From Chryseobacterium flavum (GTDB taxonomy: Bacteria > Bacteroidota > Bacteroidia > Flavobacteriales > Weeksellaceae): 49,498 bases of DNA. Below, in pieces: positions 41,470 to 49,498 of this stretch. Under the pieces are notes generated by a model. The model had not been told where the DNA came from and did no database searches. It worked only from the letters and a program-made list of their open reading frames with translations. The DNA lies in contig NZ_QNUE01000025.1 in assembly GCF_003385595.1 (NCBI RefSeq), forward strand, positions 1-49,498, in the 5' to 3' direction. Each line of letters starts with the position of its first letter. The first letter of the stretch is position 1. A program made the translations under genes and the position numbers.

Positions 41470-43116
41470 TTATTTCCCTATTACCTCTGTAATCGGATTT
41501 CCAATATTTCCGCTCGGGAACTGGATTTTTAATAAAGAAGAGACTGTAGGAGCAATATCTGTCATATTATACGGCTTATTACTCTCTCCATGCTGAACTC
41601 CCCATCCCATGAAAATTAATGGAATGTGCGAATCATACGAATTCCAAACGCTGTGGGTAGTTCCTGTCTTGGAATATGGAGGAAGCATAGAGTCATGGGA
41701 GATCAGCTGGATATCTCCACTTCTCTGTCTGTTAATTCCATTGATGATTCTTTGTTTAATAGGCTCCGGAATACTTGCTTCCTGAACCTTATCCACCGGA
41801 ACAGCATATAAAACAGTAGGATCCTTTTCAAGTTCCTTTACTGTAAATTCTTTCACATCATCCAGCTCTAGCTTAGAATCTGCCAGTGCTTTTCTGTCAA
41901 AGTAAATCTGGTAGTTATCAATAGCATTGATTAACTGATCAGCTCCAAACTTATCTTTCAGCTTCTGATTAAGATCTTTTTCCATTCCTTCCCCAAAGAA
42001 ACCTGTCGGAAGTTTATGCTCTTTAAGAAACCCTACAGAGTGGGCTCCGCCGTGATCCGCAGAAAGGAAAACAGTATACTGCCCTTTTCCTACTTTTGAA
42101 TCAAGATAATTGAAAAACTGTGCTAAATCCTGGTCCAGCCTGATATACACATCTTCAACCTCAATAGAGTTCGGTCCGTATTTATGTCCGGCATAATCTG
42201 TAGAAGCCAGATTAACTGCTAAAAAGTCTGTAACAGAATCTCCTCCCAGCTGCTCTCCTTCCACAGAAGCTTCAGCAAGTTTCAGGGTCAGGGTATTACC
42301 AAACGGAGTATATCTGATATTATCTTTTTTAAGCTGGTAATCTTTAGCCAGGTTATTATATGGAAATGTAGGGGTTTTAGCACTTCCCAGTAATCCTTCC
42401 CATGAAGAATTATCAGGAGAACTTTCTGTATACTGGTTGATCGGAAGTAAGGTATTCCAGCCGTTAGCTACCAGTTTTTCAGGTAAATTCTGGGCATTGA
42501 AGGATTTAATCCATTGTGGAAGATCATTCATATACCATGTACTGGTAATAAAATTCCCGGTACTGTCATCAAACCAGAATGCACCATTCGGGGTGTGGCC
42601 CGCAGGTAATATAGAAGCACGGTCTTTTAATGATACTCCAATTACTTTTCCCTGAAAATTTGTTGCCAGTCTCAGCTCATCGGTTACCGTGGTAGACCAG
42701 AGATTTTTCGGGGAATGGCTTCCTGTTTTTACATTGGTTGTTCCTACCGGCTGTACATTTTCATCCGCAGTACAGTATACCCCTTTACCTGTCTCCTTAT
42801 CAGTCCAGTCATTTCCGGCAATTCCGTGAATTGCAGGTACAGATCCTGTATAAATGGACGTATGGCCTAATGCTGTAACTGTAGGGACATAATTGATATG
42901 AACATTATTTAAGGAATATCCTGTGTTCAGTAATCTTTTGAAACCGTCATTCCCGAATTTACTGTAATAACGGTATAAATAATCCCAACGCATCTGGTCT
43001 ACCACCAGACCTACGACTAATTTCGGTCTTTCAAGTTGAGTATTTTTGTTCTTCTGCGCATTGATTGTAACTACGGACAAGAAAGCAGCTGCCGCAATTG
43101 AAATTTTCCTAAGCAT
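41470..43116 (-). CDS. pafA: Alkaline phosphatase PafA-type
   Basis: About 548 residues from ATG 43116 (MLRKISIAAAAFLSVVTINAQ, a signal peptide); a longer frame to 43143 adds nine poor residues. It belongs to the PafA monoesterase branch of the alkaline phosphatase superfamily: VGLVVDQMRWDYLYRYY at the start, the nucleophile Thr86 in ALGHTSIYTGS, the metal residues in STDYAGHKYGP and SADHGGAHSVG, and a late His in GTTHSVW. PafA enzymes of Flavobacteriia release phosphate from organic monoesters in the periplasm and are reported to be independent of phosphate status. Confidence 0.93.
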   Translation of the reverse strand: MLRKISIAAAAFLSVVTINAQKNKNTQLERPKLVVGLVVDQMRWDYLYRYYSKFGNDGFKRLLNTGYSLNNVHINYVPTVTALGHTSIYTGSVPAIHGIAGNDWTDKETGKGVYCTADENVQPVGTTNVKTGSHSPKNLWSTTVTDELRLATNFQGKVIGVSLKDRASILPAGHTPNGAFWFDDSTGNFITSTWYMNDLPQWIKSFNAQNLPEKLVANGWNTLLPINQYTESSPDNSSWEGLLGSAKTPTFPYNNLAKDYQLKKDNIRYTPFGNTLTLKLAEASVEGEQLGGDSVTDFLAVNLASTDYAGHKYGPNSIEVEDVYIRLDQDLAQFFNYLDSKVGKGQYTVFLSADHGGAHSVGFLKEHKLPTGFFGEGMEKDLNQKLKDKFGADQLINAIDNYQIYFDRKALADSKLELDDVKEFTVKELEKDPTVLYAVPVDKVQEASIPEPIKQRIINGINRQRSGDIQLISHDSMLPPYSKTGTTHSVWNSYDSHIPLIFMGWGVQHGESNKPYNMTDIAPTVSSLLKIQFPSGNIGNPITEVIGK

Positions 43117-43223
43117 CCAAGTAAAATTTTTTATTGAGCACAAATTTAAGGGTTTTGAAAGTTTTGGAGTGTGAAATTTTATTTAATTTTGATCAGTATT
43201 CAATTTTATTTATTCATCCGGCT

Positions 43224-44012
43224 ATGATTTTAGGAGTTTACTGGTATTTTAAGTTTCCTGAAAACTTGTATCACTTCAAATTTTTCAGATTCTTTCAGGG
43301 ATATGGCGGCCACTCCGATAACCTGGCAGAACTGAAAGCTAAAGTCCAGGTAAATACTATTGACTCTTTCCTGAATAAACTTGAAAAGATCAAGGCGCAG
43401 TTTCCCCATACCTATCTATATCTCAGCATTAATGAAAACCAACTGATCATTACAATCGGAGATTATTATCTTTTTGATTATTATTTTCAGCTGGCTGCTG
43501 AAATAGAAGACCTGCTCATTGAAGAAAATGCTATACTCCTTGAGGAACGGATGTCTTTCGAAATCCTGTCCCAAAAGATCTATAACGCCGAAAGGAAAAA
43601 GCCTGAAAATACGGAACACCGGTTTATACAGCTCACCGGCTCAGATTTCATGCTTAACAATGCGGAGCACCTTTCTATCAGGATTGACTGTAACCTCCCA
43701 ATTCTTCACAAGAGAAATTTCATAAATGATATCACTTTAATATGCAGGGAAGAAAACATCAGTATATTTTACTATCAGGATTACGATTTTAAAGACCAGT
43801 GCAATCTGATGCTTTTTTTCACCAACGGCCGGCAGTATAAAGATGACATTCAGTTGGTCCACATCAATTCTTTCGGAAGTAAAATAAGGCATCTTGCTCA
43901 GAAATACCCCTTTCACTTCGGTCATTTCGGAGGAATGAAATACTATCCGCTGAACGGGCCGCATGTAGAACTGATGGCAGACGAGAGCTATATATTAAAT
44001 AGAAATAAATAA
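43224..44012 (+). CDS. Hypothetical protein
   Basis: About 262 residues from ATG 43224 (MILGVYWYFKFPENLYHFKF); a longer frame from 43134 would run into the pafA leader on the other strand. It has no signal peptide or membrane helix. It is rich in aromatic residues, with an acidic helix in the middle (AEIEDLLIEENAILLEERM). No family recognised. It is the first gene of a likely plus-strand run with the VOC and GNAT genes (17 and 11 bases between them). Confidence 0.75.
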   Translation: MILGVYWYFKFPENLYHFKFFRFFQGYGGHSDNLAELKAKVQVNTIDSFLNKLEKIKAQFPHTYLYLSINENQLIITIGDYYLFDYYFQLAAEIEDLLIEENAILLEERMSFEILSQKIYNAERKKPENTEHRFIQLTGSDFMLNNAEHLSIRIDCNLPILHKRNFINDITLICREENISIFYYQDYDFKDQCNLMLFFTNGRQYKDDIQLVHINSFGSKIRHLAQKYPFHFGHFGGMKYYPLNGPHVELMADESYILNRNK

Positions 44013-44028
44013 TCCCAAATCCAATAAG

Positions 44029-44424
44029 ATGATGATCAGATTCAAATATGTCATTCTGTATGTGGAAGATGTTGAAAAATCAATGAACTTTTATAAAAAT
44101 ACCTTCGATACTGAAATCAGGTTCATTACGCCGGAACATGATTACGGAGAGCTTATTACCGGAGAAACTACCATTTCTTTTGCTTCTGTCAGCCTGGCAA
44201 ATACCAATCTGAAAGAAGGTTTTATTGCCTCCGGAGCCGGAAACAAACCTTTTGGAATCGAATTGGGATTCATCACCGATAATGTTGAATTACTGGTTGA
44301 AAAATCGATCAGAAACGGAGCCGTACTGTATGAAGACATTGCCATAAAACCCTGGGGACAGAAAACAGCATATATTAAAGATCCCGATAACTATCTTATA
44401 GAAATCTGTACAGAAGTTCAATAA
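44029..44424 (+). CDS. VOC family (glyoxalase/bleomycin-resistance-like) protein
   Basis: A 131-residue double beta-alpha-beta-beta-beta domain. It begins FKYVILYVEDVEKSMNFYKN and ends AYIKDPDNYLIEICTE, both classical for VOC proteins. Members are metal-dependent lyases, dioxygenases or drug binders. The ligand here is unknown. Confidence 0.9.
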   Translation: MMIRFKYVILYVEDVEKSMNFYKNTFDTEIRFITPEHDYGELITGETTISFASVSLANTNLKEGFIASGAGNKPFGIELGFITDNVELLVEKSIRNGAVLYEDIAIKPWGQKTAYIKDPDNYLIEICTEVQ

Positions 44425-44435
44425 ACAGCAGACCG

Positions 44436-44972
44436 ATGGAAATAAAAAAACTTGAAAGACTAAACAGCAATCCGGCAGCAGATTGGGGATATAACGGTTA
44501 TATAACCGACAGGATATATTCTGTTTCCTCCATCGAATATTCAGGTTCTTTTGAATTTATCCTGAAAGAAAAAAACATGTCCTATTCCAAGCAATGGGAG
44601 ACAAATGATGATGAACTTGAAACACTTAATGACTGTATTGAGAAAGGGAATTCTTTCGGGGCCTATCACAATGGTCAGCTTACAGGTTGGATCATTGGGG
44701 AACGCAGAGAATGGAACAACAGTTTTTATATTGAAAATATACTGATCCGGGAAGATTACAGAAGGCAGGGAATTGGTATACAGCTGATAAAAAGCGCTAT
44801 TAAAGAAGCCAGAAGATCAGGTTGCCGGGTTATTGAACTTGAAACCCAGAATACCAATTATCCCGCCATACAGTTTTACAGAAGAATGGGATTCAATATT
44901 ACCGGGCTGAATACGAGGCTGTATGCTGATTCTGATGAAATTGCCCTATATATGACGCTGGATCTGGAATAA
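44436..44972 (+). CDS. GNAT N-acetyltransferase
   Basis: A 178-residue GNAT protein. The CoA loop is ILIREDYRRQGIGIQLIKSA, followed by VIELETQNTNYPAIQFYRRMGF. This resembles streptothricin-type acetyltransferases, in which the NxxAxxFYxxxGF pattern is shared, but a drug target cannot be claimed. It follows the VOC gene by 11 bases. Confidence 0.9.
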   Translation: MEIKKLERLNSNPAADWGYNGYITDRIYSVSSIEYSGSFEFILKEKNMSYSKQWETNDDELETLNDCIEKGNSFGAYHNGQLTGWIIGERREWNNSFYIENILIREDYRRQGIGIQLIKSAIKEARRSGCRVIELETQNTNYPAIQFYRRMGFNITGLNTRLYADSDEIALYMTLDLE

Positions 44973-45013
44973 TCTATCCTGTCTGATATTATTTCACAAA
45001 ATTCATACACCGG

Positions 45014-46357
45014 CTATCTGGCTACTGCTGGAATAACAGCCAGGCTTTCGTTTCCGGAAGCTGTTACCGCCTGTACCGCAAAGAAATAATTATCTTTGGA
45101 GTACGGAAGCTGTATGGAGGTTTCTTTTGTGAAAAACTTTTTCTGCCACATTGAAGCATCAGTTTCGCGCATCAGGATGTAATATCCGAAAACAGTACCG
45201 GATTTTGGCTGTTTCCAGGAAAGTGCCGTAAAATTAGTCAGCCTGTCTACATCTATCTTTACATTTTCCGGTCCGGACGGAGATTTTGCGAGGTTTGACA
45301 ATACTGAAACATTTACCTGTACGTTCTTTTTAAAATATTCAAAATCCATAAATTCGGGAAGATCTCCGTACTGAATTCCGTTTTCTTTTCTGATATCCTG
45401 GTGCTGATGATTAAAATTTTCATTGAATTCCGTCAGCCTTACCGCCGGAAATCCTTTTTCAACAAACGGAGTATGGTCTCCTCCTCTCAGGAACCTGTCA
45501 TTTCTATAAATCAGTTTGATCTGAAAATTGTCTATATACCGCTCTCCTGTTTCTTTGATGTATCTTGCCAGCTGTCTGGATCTGCCATCATTTTCCAGAC
45601 CTAAATTTCTGATATTCTGTGCTTTTTTATCCAGTTCATATTGAGGCAGCCCTTCAGAAAAAATCCTCAGCTGATGGGTATTGGTAAGATTCGTTTCACT
45701 GCTGAGACTATTGGAAATCATGTCATTATTTAACAATGCTTCCAATTCCCAGTTTTCATTTTCAGCTTTTCCGGCAAGCATTTTAGATCCCAGCAGCCCC
45801 TGTTCCTCACCTGAAAAAGCAACGAACACAATACTTGCCCGAAATTTAGATTGGCTCAGAATCCGTGCCGCTTCTATCAGTGCTGCTACCCCGCTTCCGT
45901 CATCGTTAGCTCCCGGTGCATCGTCCCTGCCATTCATCACATCACTTACCCTGGAATCCAGGTGACCGCTCATCATGAATATTCTTTTATCAGCAGGATC
46001 TGTTCCGTGAAGAATGGCAACAACATTTCCCAGGTCAGTAGGCTTATTGATCCTTTTCCCGTCAGGCTGGATGGTCTGATTTTGTATAAAAACCTCCATC
46101 CTCCCATTGGTATTCTTCCCATACTCCCTAAACTTTTTCATCACCCAGTTTCTTGCGGCCCCAATTCCTCTTTTGGTATCTGTAACAGAGCTCATGGTAT
46201 GCCTTGTTCCGAATCCTACAAGTTTATTGATATGCCCCTTCAGTGAATCTGTATTCACCTGTGAAACATAATTTACAATTTCCGGATCCTGATGCACAGT
46301 CTGTTGTGCATTCATAAAAACAGGAATAAAGCACAGGGTAAAAAGCAGTTTTTTCAT
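45014..46357 (-). CDS. Secreted M28 family metallopeptidase
   Basis: About 447 residues from ATG 46357, which starts MKKLLFTLCFIPVFMNAQ, a signal peptide; a longer frame to 46426 adds 23 unlikely residues. M28 metal ligands are in SGHLDSR, GANDDGSG and SGEEQGLLGS, in the standard order for a two-zinc aminopeptidase or carboxypeptidase. The C-terminal ~90 residues (from GPENVKIDVDR) look like a fibronectin type III-like module. It is a single gene divergent from the alpha/beta hydrolase. Confidence 0.92.
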   Translation of the reverse strand: MKKLLFTLCFIPVFMNAQQTVHQDPEIVNYVSQVNTDSLKGHINKLVGFGTRHTMSSVTDTKRGIGAARNWVMKKFREYGKNTNGRMEVFIQNQTIQPDGKRINKPTDLGNVVAILHGTDPADKRIFMMSGHLDSRVSDVMNGRDDAPGANDDGSGVAALIEAARILSQSKFRASIVFVAFSGEEQGLLGSKMLAGKAENENWELEALLNNDMISNSLSSETNLTNTHQLRIFSEGLPQYELDKKAQNIRNLGLENDGRSRQLARYIKETGERYIDNFQIKLIYRNDRFLRGGDHTPFVEKGFPAVRLTEFNENFNHQHQDIRKENGIQYGDLPEFMDFEYFKKNVQVNVSVLSNLAKSPSGPENVKIDVDRLTNFTALSWKQPKSGTVFGYYILMRETDASMWQKKFFTKETSIQLPYSKDNYFFAVQAVTASGNESLAVIPAVAR

Positions 46358-46527
46358 AGTATGGAATACATCAGTGTACTGCAATTTACTTATAATATAC
46401 GAATTATGATGAGCCGGATTAAACAAAAAGTTCAGATCTTTGAGCGGCTATTTTAATTAACTTCGGGCAAATATTAATTTCTTACGGCCGCAGGTAATAA
46501 AACCTTCCTTTCAGATGTTATAAAAAT

Positions 46528-47457
46528 ATGAAAGCGATCCGGTTTATTCTGTTCTTTTTTGCATCCCTGACTGTTCTTCCAGCCCAGCAAATTCATTCTG
46601 TGCCGCCCACAGAAGCATTTTTTGAAACCTCTGACCATGTGAAGATCAGATACAAGGTTTCCGGAAAAGGAGAAGCCTGCCTCTATATTCCGGGTGGACC
46701 GGGACAGGGATATTCATCGTTTGAGCTTCTGGGTGGAAATAATCTGGAAAAAAACCTGAAAATGATCTATATGGACCAGCGCGGATCAGGAAAATCAGAG
46801 GCATCAGAAAATTATCATCTTGACAAAATGATTCAGGATATTGAAGAGCTTAGAGTACATCTGAAGCTGGACAAAATATTTTTACTTGCCCACTCTTTCG
46901 GAGGGATTATTGCTGTTAACTATGCCAAAAGATATCCGCAATATACCAAAGGACTCATCCTCGCAAATGTTACACTCCATTTTCTTAATGATGAATCGGT
47001 GAAAGAGCAGATCGAATACGGCAATAAGCTTCTCGGCTCTCCTGACAGGCCTATCCCTGAAGACAGCCTGCAGGCAGAACTTTCAAAGATCAGCAGTTCA
47101 TTGCGGAAAAAGCGTATCGGATATAAATTTCTCACAGATGATATTGAGACCATCAGAAAAATGGATCAGATAGATTCTCTCCATCCAAGAATCATTGATT
47201 TCGGAATGGCTGTGATATCCAAACCGAAAGAATTTCCGGAATATTACGAAAATTATACTCTTCTTACTCAAAATATTCAGGTTCCTGTTTTGGTTATTAC
47301 CGGAAAGAAAGACCAGGCAGTGGGGACCAATCATTATAAAGCCTTCCGTTTTCCCAGACAAAAGGTCAGCTCAATAGATGGCGGTCATTTGCTGTACTAT
47401 GAAAGAAACACTGAATTCCTGAATACAGTCTGGAAGTTTGTTCACGAACATAAGTAA
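46528..47457 (+). CDS. Exported alpha/beta hydrolase (proline iminopeptidase-like)
   Basis: A 309-residue hydrolase with signal peptide (FFASLTVLPAQQ). The oxyanion segment is IPGGPGQGYSS, the nucleophile S123 lies in LLAHSFGG, and the acid and His are expected in VITGKKDQAVG and DGGHLLYYE. The early MDQRGSGKSE is typical of the S33 proline iminopeptidase branch. Substrate unknown. Confidence 0.9.
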   Translation: MKAIRFILFFFASLTVLPAQQIHSVPPTEAFFETSDHVKIRYKVSGKGEACLYIPGGPGQGYSSFELLGGNNLEKNLKMIYMDQRGSGKSEASENYHLDKMIQDIEELRVHLKLDKIFLLAHSFGGIIAVNYAKRYPQYTKGLILANVTLHFLNDESVKEQIEYGNKLLGSPDRPIPEDSLQAELSKISSSLRKKRIGYKFLTDDIETIRKMDQIDSLHPRIIDFGMAVISKPKEFPEYYENYTLLTQNIQVPVLVITGKKDQAVGTNHYKAFRFPRQKVSSIDGGHLLYYERNTEFLNTVWKFVHEHK

Positions 47458-47598
47458 TCTGGTATTTTTACCGGGATTTCCTTACATTTGGTCCGGGATA
47501 ATCCACATTACAGTGAATCCCGGTTGTTCAGCATTGAAAACCCTCTGCAATACTGTTTATTGTTGAACATAAGCAGACCTCTACTAAAAATAACTACA

Positions 47599-48153
47599 AT
47601 GAATACATTAATCTGGAAAGGAATTTTTTATCAGTCCCTGGAGTATTTTACTATAAAGCAGGAAAATGAAAACCATATTGCCGAATCAAAGATTATTGGC
47701 TGTACGAAAGACCATATCTATTCCGTACAGTACCATCTTGTCATTGCTCAGGACTGGCTGATACAGAAGTTTATTATTGAATCCGAAGTTAATGGAATAT
47801 ATAATGAACTGAAAGGCGAAAAAATCCAGGGTGAATGGAAAATCAACGGCAATATCAATCCGGATTTTAAAGATTTTAAATTCATCGATATTTCTTTAAC
47901 CCCTTTTACCAATACCCTGCCGGTCAATCATTTAAAAATGAACCAGAATGACTCCCGGGAGATCAAAGTGATTTATATTGATGTTTTGAACCGCCAGGTT
48001 AAACCTGCCGTCCAACAATACACCCGAACTGCATCCCATGAATATCTTTATGAAAATATACAGACAGACTTTAAAGCCGGTATCCTGATGGATGATATGG
48101 GATTGGTCATTCATTATCCCGGTCTTTTTGAAAAAATTTCAGAGATAAATTAA
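47599..48153 (+). CDS. Putative glycolipid-binding family protein
   Basis: About 184 residues from ATG 47599 (MNTLIWKGIFYQSLEYFTI); a frame from 47488 adds 37 residues with no support. It matches the family annotated as putative glycolipid-binding: early strands, then FIDISLTPFTNTLPVNHLKM, QQYTR.....YLYEN and the closing DMGLVIHYPGLFEKI. The fold and the name come from a Pseudomonas homologue; function in vivo is not known. The DUF1963 gene follows 32 bases downstream. Confidence 0.85.
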   Translation: MNTLIWKGIFYQSLEYFTIKQENENHIAESKIIGCTKDHIYSVQYHLVIAQDWLIQKFIIESEVNGIYNELKGEKIQGEWKINGNINPDFKDFKFIDISLTPFTNTLPVNHLKMNQNDSREIKVIYIDVLNRQVKPAVQQYTRTASHEYLYENIQTDFKAGILMDDMGLVIHYPGLFEKISEIN

Positions 48154-48185
48154 ACCCGGACCAGATATTAAACTAAACTGTAAAA

Positions 48186-48908
48186 ATGGAACTTAGAATT
48201 CAGGAGATCAAAAATAAAATAGAGAGACCGGCTACAGAATTTATAACAGGGGGATTCAGACCACAGAATACATTGGAAGAATCCTGGATAGGACGTGTAT
48301 TTGCCTATGCTGAAGGTGAAGAGATTCCTCTGGATCAGGATGGAGAACAAATGATGCCCCTGCTCCAGCTTTATCTTCCCAATCAGCCTTTTGTCCCGGA
48401 ACTGCTTCGGGATACAAAGCTTATCACTGTATTCATCTCTTATAATTTCCCGGATACACTTGAAAAAATGGGTGGACACTGGCTGATCAGGGAATATAGC
48501 CATACCGAACAGATTGTAATCAAAGATCTGAAAAATGAAAATTCGTATCTGAAACCATTTCCCCTGAGGTCTCAATTGGTACCTGAAGATGCTCCGTTAT
48601 GGGATGGCGGTGGCCTCGAAGACCTTGAAGCTAATATTTACCGTCAGATTCTCCAGCTCGAAAGAGAAGGTATCATCAATAGTTATTATGATATCATCAA
48701 ACATTGTTACAGTACCAAGCTGGGAGGATATCCCTCTTTCTGCCAACCTGGCATTGGTATCGGGGATGGATTCGGAAAAGGCTTTGAATATGTGTTTCAG
48801 ATCTCTTCTGACGGAAAGGCTAACCTGAATGTAATAGACAGTGGCAGCTTAATGTTTGCCAAAAACAGGCATAACGGGTCATGGAGCCTGTATTATGATT
48901 TTTATTGA
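48186..48908 (+). CDS. DUF1963 (YwqG-like) family protein
   Basis: A 240-residue cytosolic protein. The C-terminal half has the DUF1963 pattern KLGGYPSFCQPG followed by YVFQISSDGKANLNVIDSGS. YwqG-like proteins have no firm function. A short terminator-like hairpin follows, so it ends the transcription unit. Confidence 0.88.
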   Translation: MELRIQEIKNKIERPATEFITGGFRPQNTLEESWIGRVFAYAEGEEIPLDQDGEQMMPLLQLYLPNQPFVPELLRDTKLITVFISYNFPDTLEKMGGHWLIREYSHTEQIVIKDLKNENSYLKPFPLRSQLVPEDAPLWDGGGLEDLEANIYRQILQLEREGIINSYYDIIKHCYSTKLGGYPSFCQPGIGIGDGFGKGFEYVFQISSDGKANLNVIDSGSLMFAKNRHNGSWSLYYDFY

Positions 48909-48928
48909 TTTTCATTTACCATATATTT

Positions 48929-48952
48929 AAAGCACTTTACGTGCTTTTTTTA
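48929..48952 (+). terminator. Terminator after DUF1963 gene
   Basis: A 7-bp stem (AAAGCAC / GTGCTTT) with a 5-base loop runs into a T tract. Confidence 0.75.
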
Positions 48953-49417
48953 TTGAATTATTTTTTGCCGATTGAGATTAGGATAAAATACGACAGGTTT
49001 TGGCGTATTAGCGGATTATCTTTGTACTATGTTAATCAAAAAATATCTGATCCACATGATTTTATGATTAAAATCAGCACACATAAAATGATATAAGTCT
49101 TTTAATAGTGAACTGAAAAGCTTATTTTTGTGGTATTATAATAACTGTGCCTAAATTAAACACTGATATGAAGAATTTTACAACGGAGCATTCTGCTCTT
49201 TTTATTTCGAATCCGGATATTGATCATCTCTTTGATATCCTCCCATCAAAACTCCAGAAACCGTAAAACTTGTACAATTTGTATGCAGGTTGTACAATAT
49301 TATGATTTTTTGCGGAAGAATTATATAAATGTGTATGTAAAATTACAAATGAAATACACATGAAAACCTATTTATTTCATTTTTAAATTTTTATTTTTCA
49401 AAAAAATTCAAATGCCT
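48953..49417. other. Gene-poor stretch before the right-edge gene
   Basis: This stretch has no convincing long gene. It holds two exact TANNTTTG boxes on the plus strand (TATCTTTG at 49017-49024, TATTTTTG at 49123-49130), and a 32-codon frame at 49168-49266 that starts MKNFTTEHSALFISNPDIDH. The frame could be a tiny gene or the remnant of one. A 63-codon frame at 48905-49096 runs through the terminator and is not accepted. Confidence 0.5.
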
Positions 49418-49498
49418 ATGAAAAAAATTTATCTTGGTGCATTGACGTTATGCACAGCCCTGGGTATGTCTGCCCAGGAAACGATCTGGCAGAAAGAC
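49418..49498 (+). CDS. Start of an exported protein, cut by the right edge
   Basis: ATG at 49418 gives MKKIYLGALTLCTALGMSAQ and then ETIWQKD before the window ends. This is a clear signal peptide with cleavage after SAQ. An in-frame ATG at 49412 would add two residues. Proteins with this kind of mature start in Chryseobacterium are often large type IX-sorted surface proteins, but the fragment does not prove that. Confidence 0.75.
   Translation, partial: MKKIYLGALTLCTALGMSAQETIWQKD

Noticed and set aside
48905..49096. 63-codon frame MIFIYHIF... after the DUF1963 gene
   Set aside because: It overlaps the end of the DUF1963 gene and runs through its terminator hairpin; no signal or family seen.
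1..49498. CRISPR array, rRNA, tRNA or insertion sequence
   Set aside because: Read for direct repeats with regular spacing, cloverleaf patterns and transposase motifs on both strands; none was found by eye. A dedicated tRNA and repeat scan would settle this.

Overview
The window looks like a chromosomal segment of a Flavobacteriia bacterium, most likely Chryseobacterium or a close relative. It is AT-rich. Its marker genes are gldB/gldC gliding genes, a PafA-type alkaline phosphatase, a type IX sorting tail on a secreted nuclease, type VI secretion tip genes of the Bacteroidetes (subtype iii) kind, Bacteroidetes -7 boxes (TANNTTTG), and many small lipoproteins. No rRNA, tRNA, insertion sequence, prophage or CRISPR array was recognised. 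The genus assignment is inference from gene content, not from a marker gene.

Layout. (1) 1-4.6 kb: a partial gene at the left edge, then two paralogous cytosine-deaminase-like amidohydrolases (one cytosolic, one with a Tat-like leader) around an AraC regulator and an ankyrin-repeat protein. (2) 4.8-12.8 kb: housekeeping and envelope genes: hemL, a LysM glucosaminidase, an ACC deaminase/D-cysteine desulfhydrase-like enzyme, a tiny membrane protein with an HExxH motif, a DUF5522 protein, a DUF4136 lipoprotein and a secreted endonuclease I. (3) 12.9-25.3 kb, all on the minus strand: a type VI secretion accessory island without the sheath, baseplate or membrane-complex genes. In transcription order it holds Hcp, VgrG, a 56-residue protein, a DUF2931 lipoprotein, a Tle1-like phospholipase, a LysM protein, a DUF4280 PAAR-like tip, an 884-residue OmpA-domain protein, a small lipoprotein, an unknown protein, a GIDE-domain protein, LemA and a small membrane protein. 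(4) 25.5-31.6 kb: DUF2752, an old-yellow-enzyme-type reductase, cytidine deaminase, a barnase-archaemetzincin-barstar cluster, nadE, two GNAT acetyltransferases and an EF-hand/leucine-rich protein. (5) 31.6-38 kb, plus strand: gldB, gldC, a cystathionine gamma-synthase-like enzyme, GNAT, DinB, a threonylcarbamoyl-AMP synthase, an NTF2-like protein and a CCA-adding enzyme. (6) 38.1-41.3 kb: a cobalamin riboswitch with a textbook Bacteroidetes promoter, followed by a BtuB-like receptor and a BtuG-like beta-propeller lipoprotein. (7) 41.4-49.5 kb: PafA, unknown and VOC/GNAT proteins, an M28 peptidase, an alpha/beta hydrolase, a glycolipid-binding-family protein, a DUF1963 protein and the start of a further secreted protein.

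The parts most worth a second look are the type VI accessory island with its unassigned cargo and immunity genes, and the cluster that places a lipoprotein archaemetzincin between a membrane-anchored barnase and a barstar. The B12 locus is a clear functional unit in which riboswitch, outer-membrane transporter and probable surface B12-capture lipoprotein explain each other.
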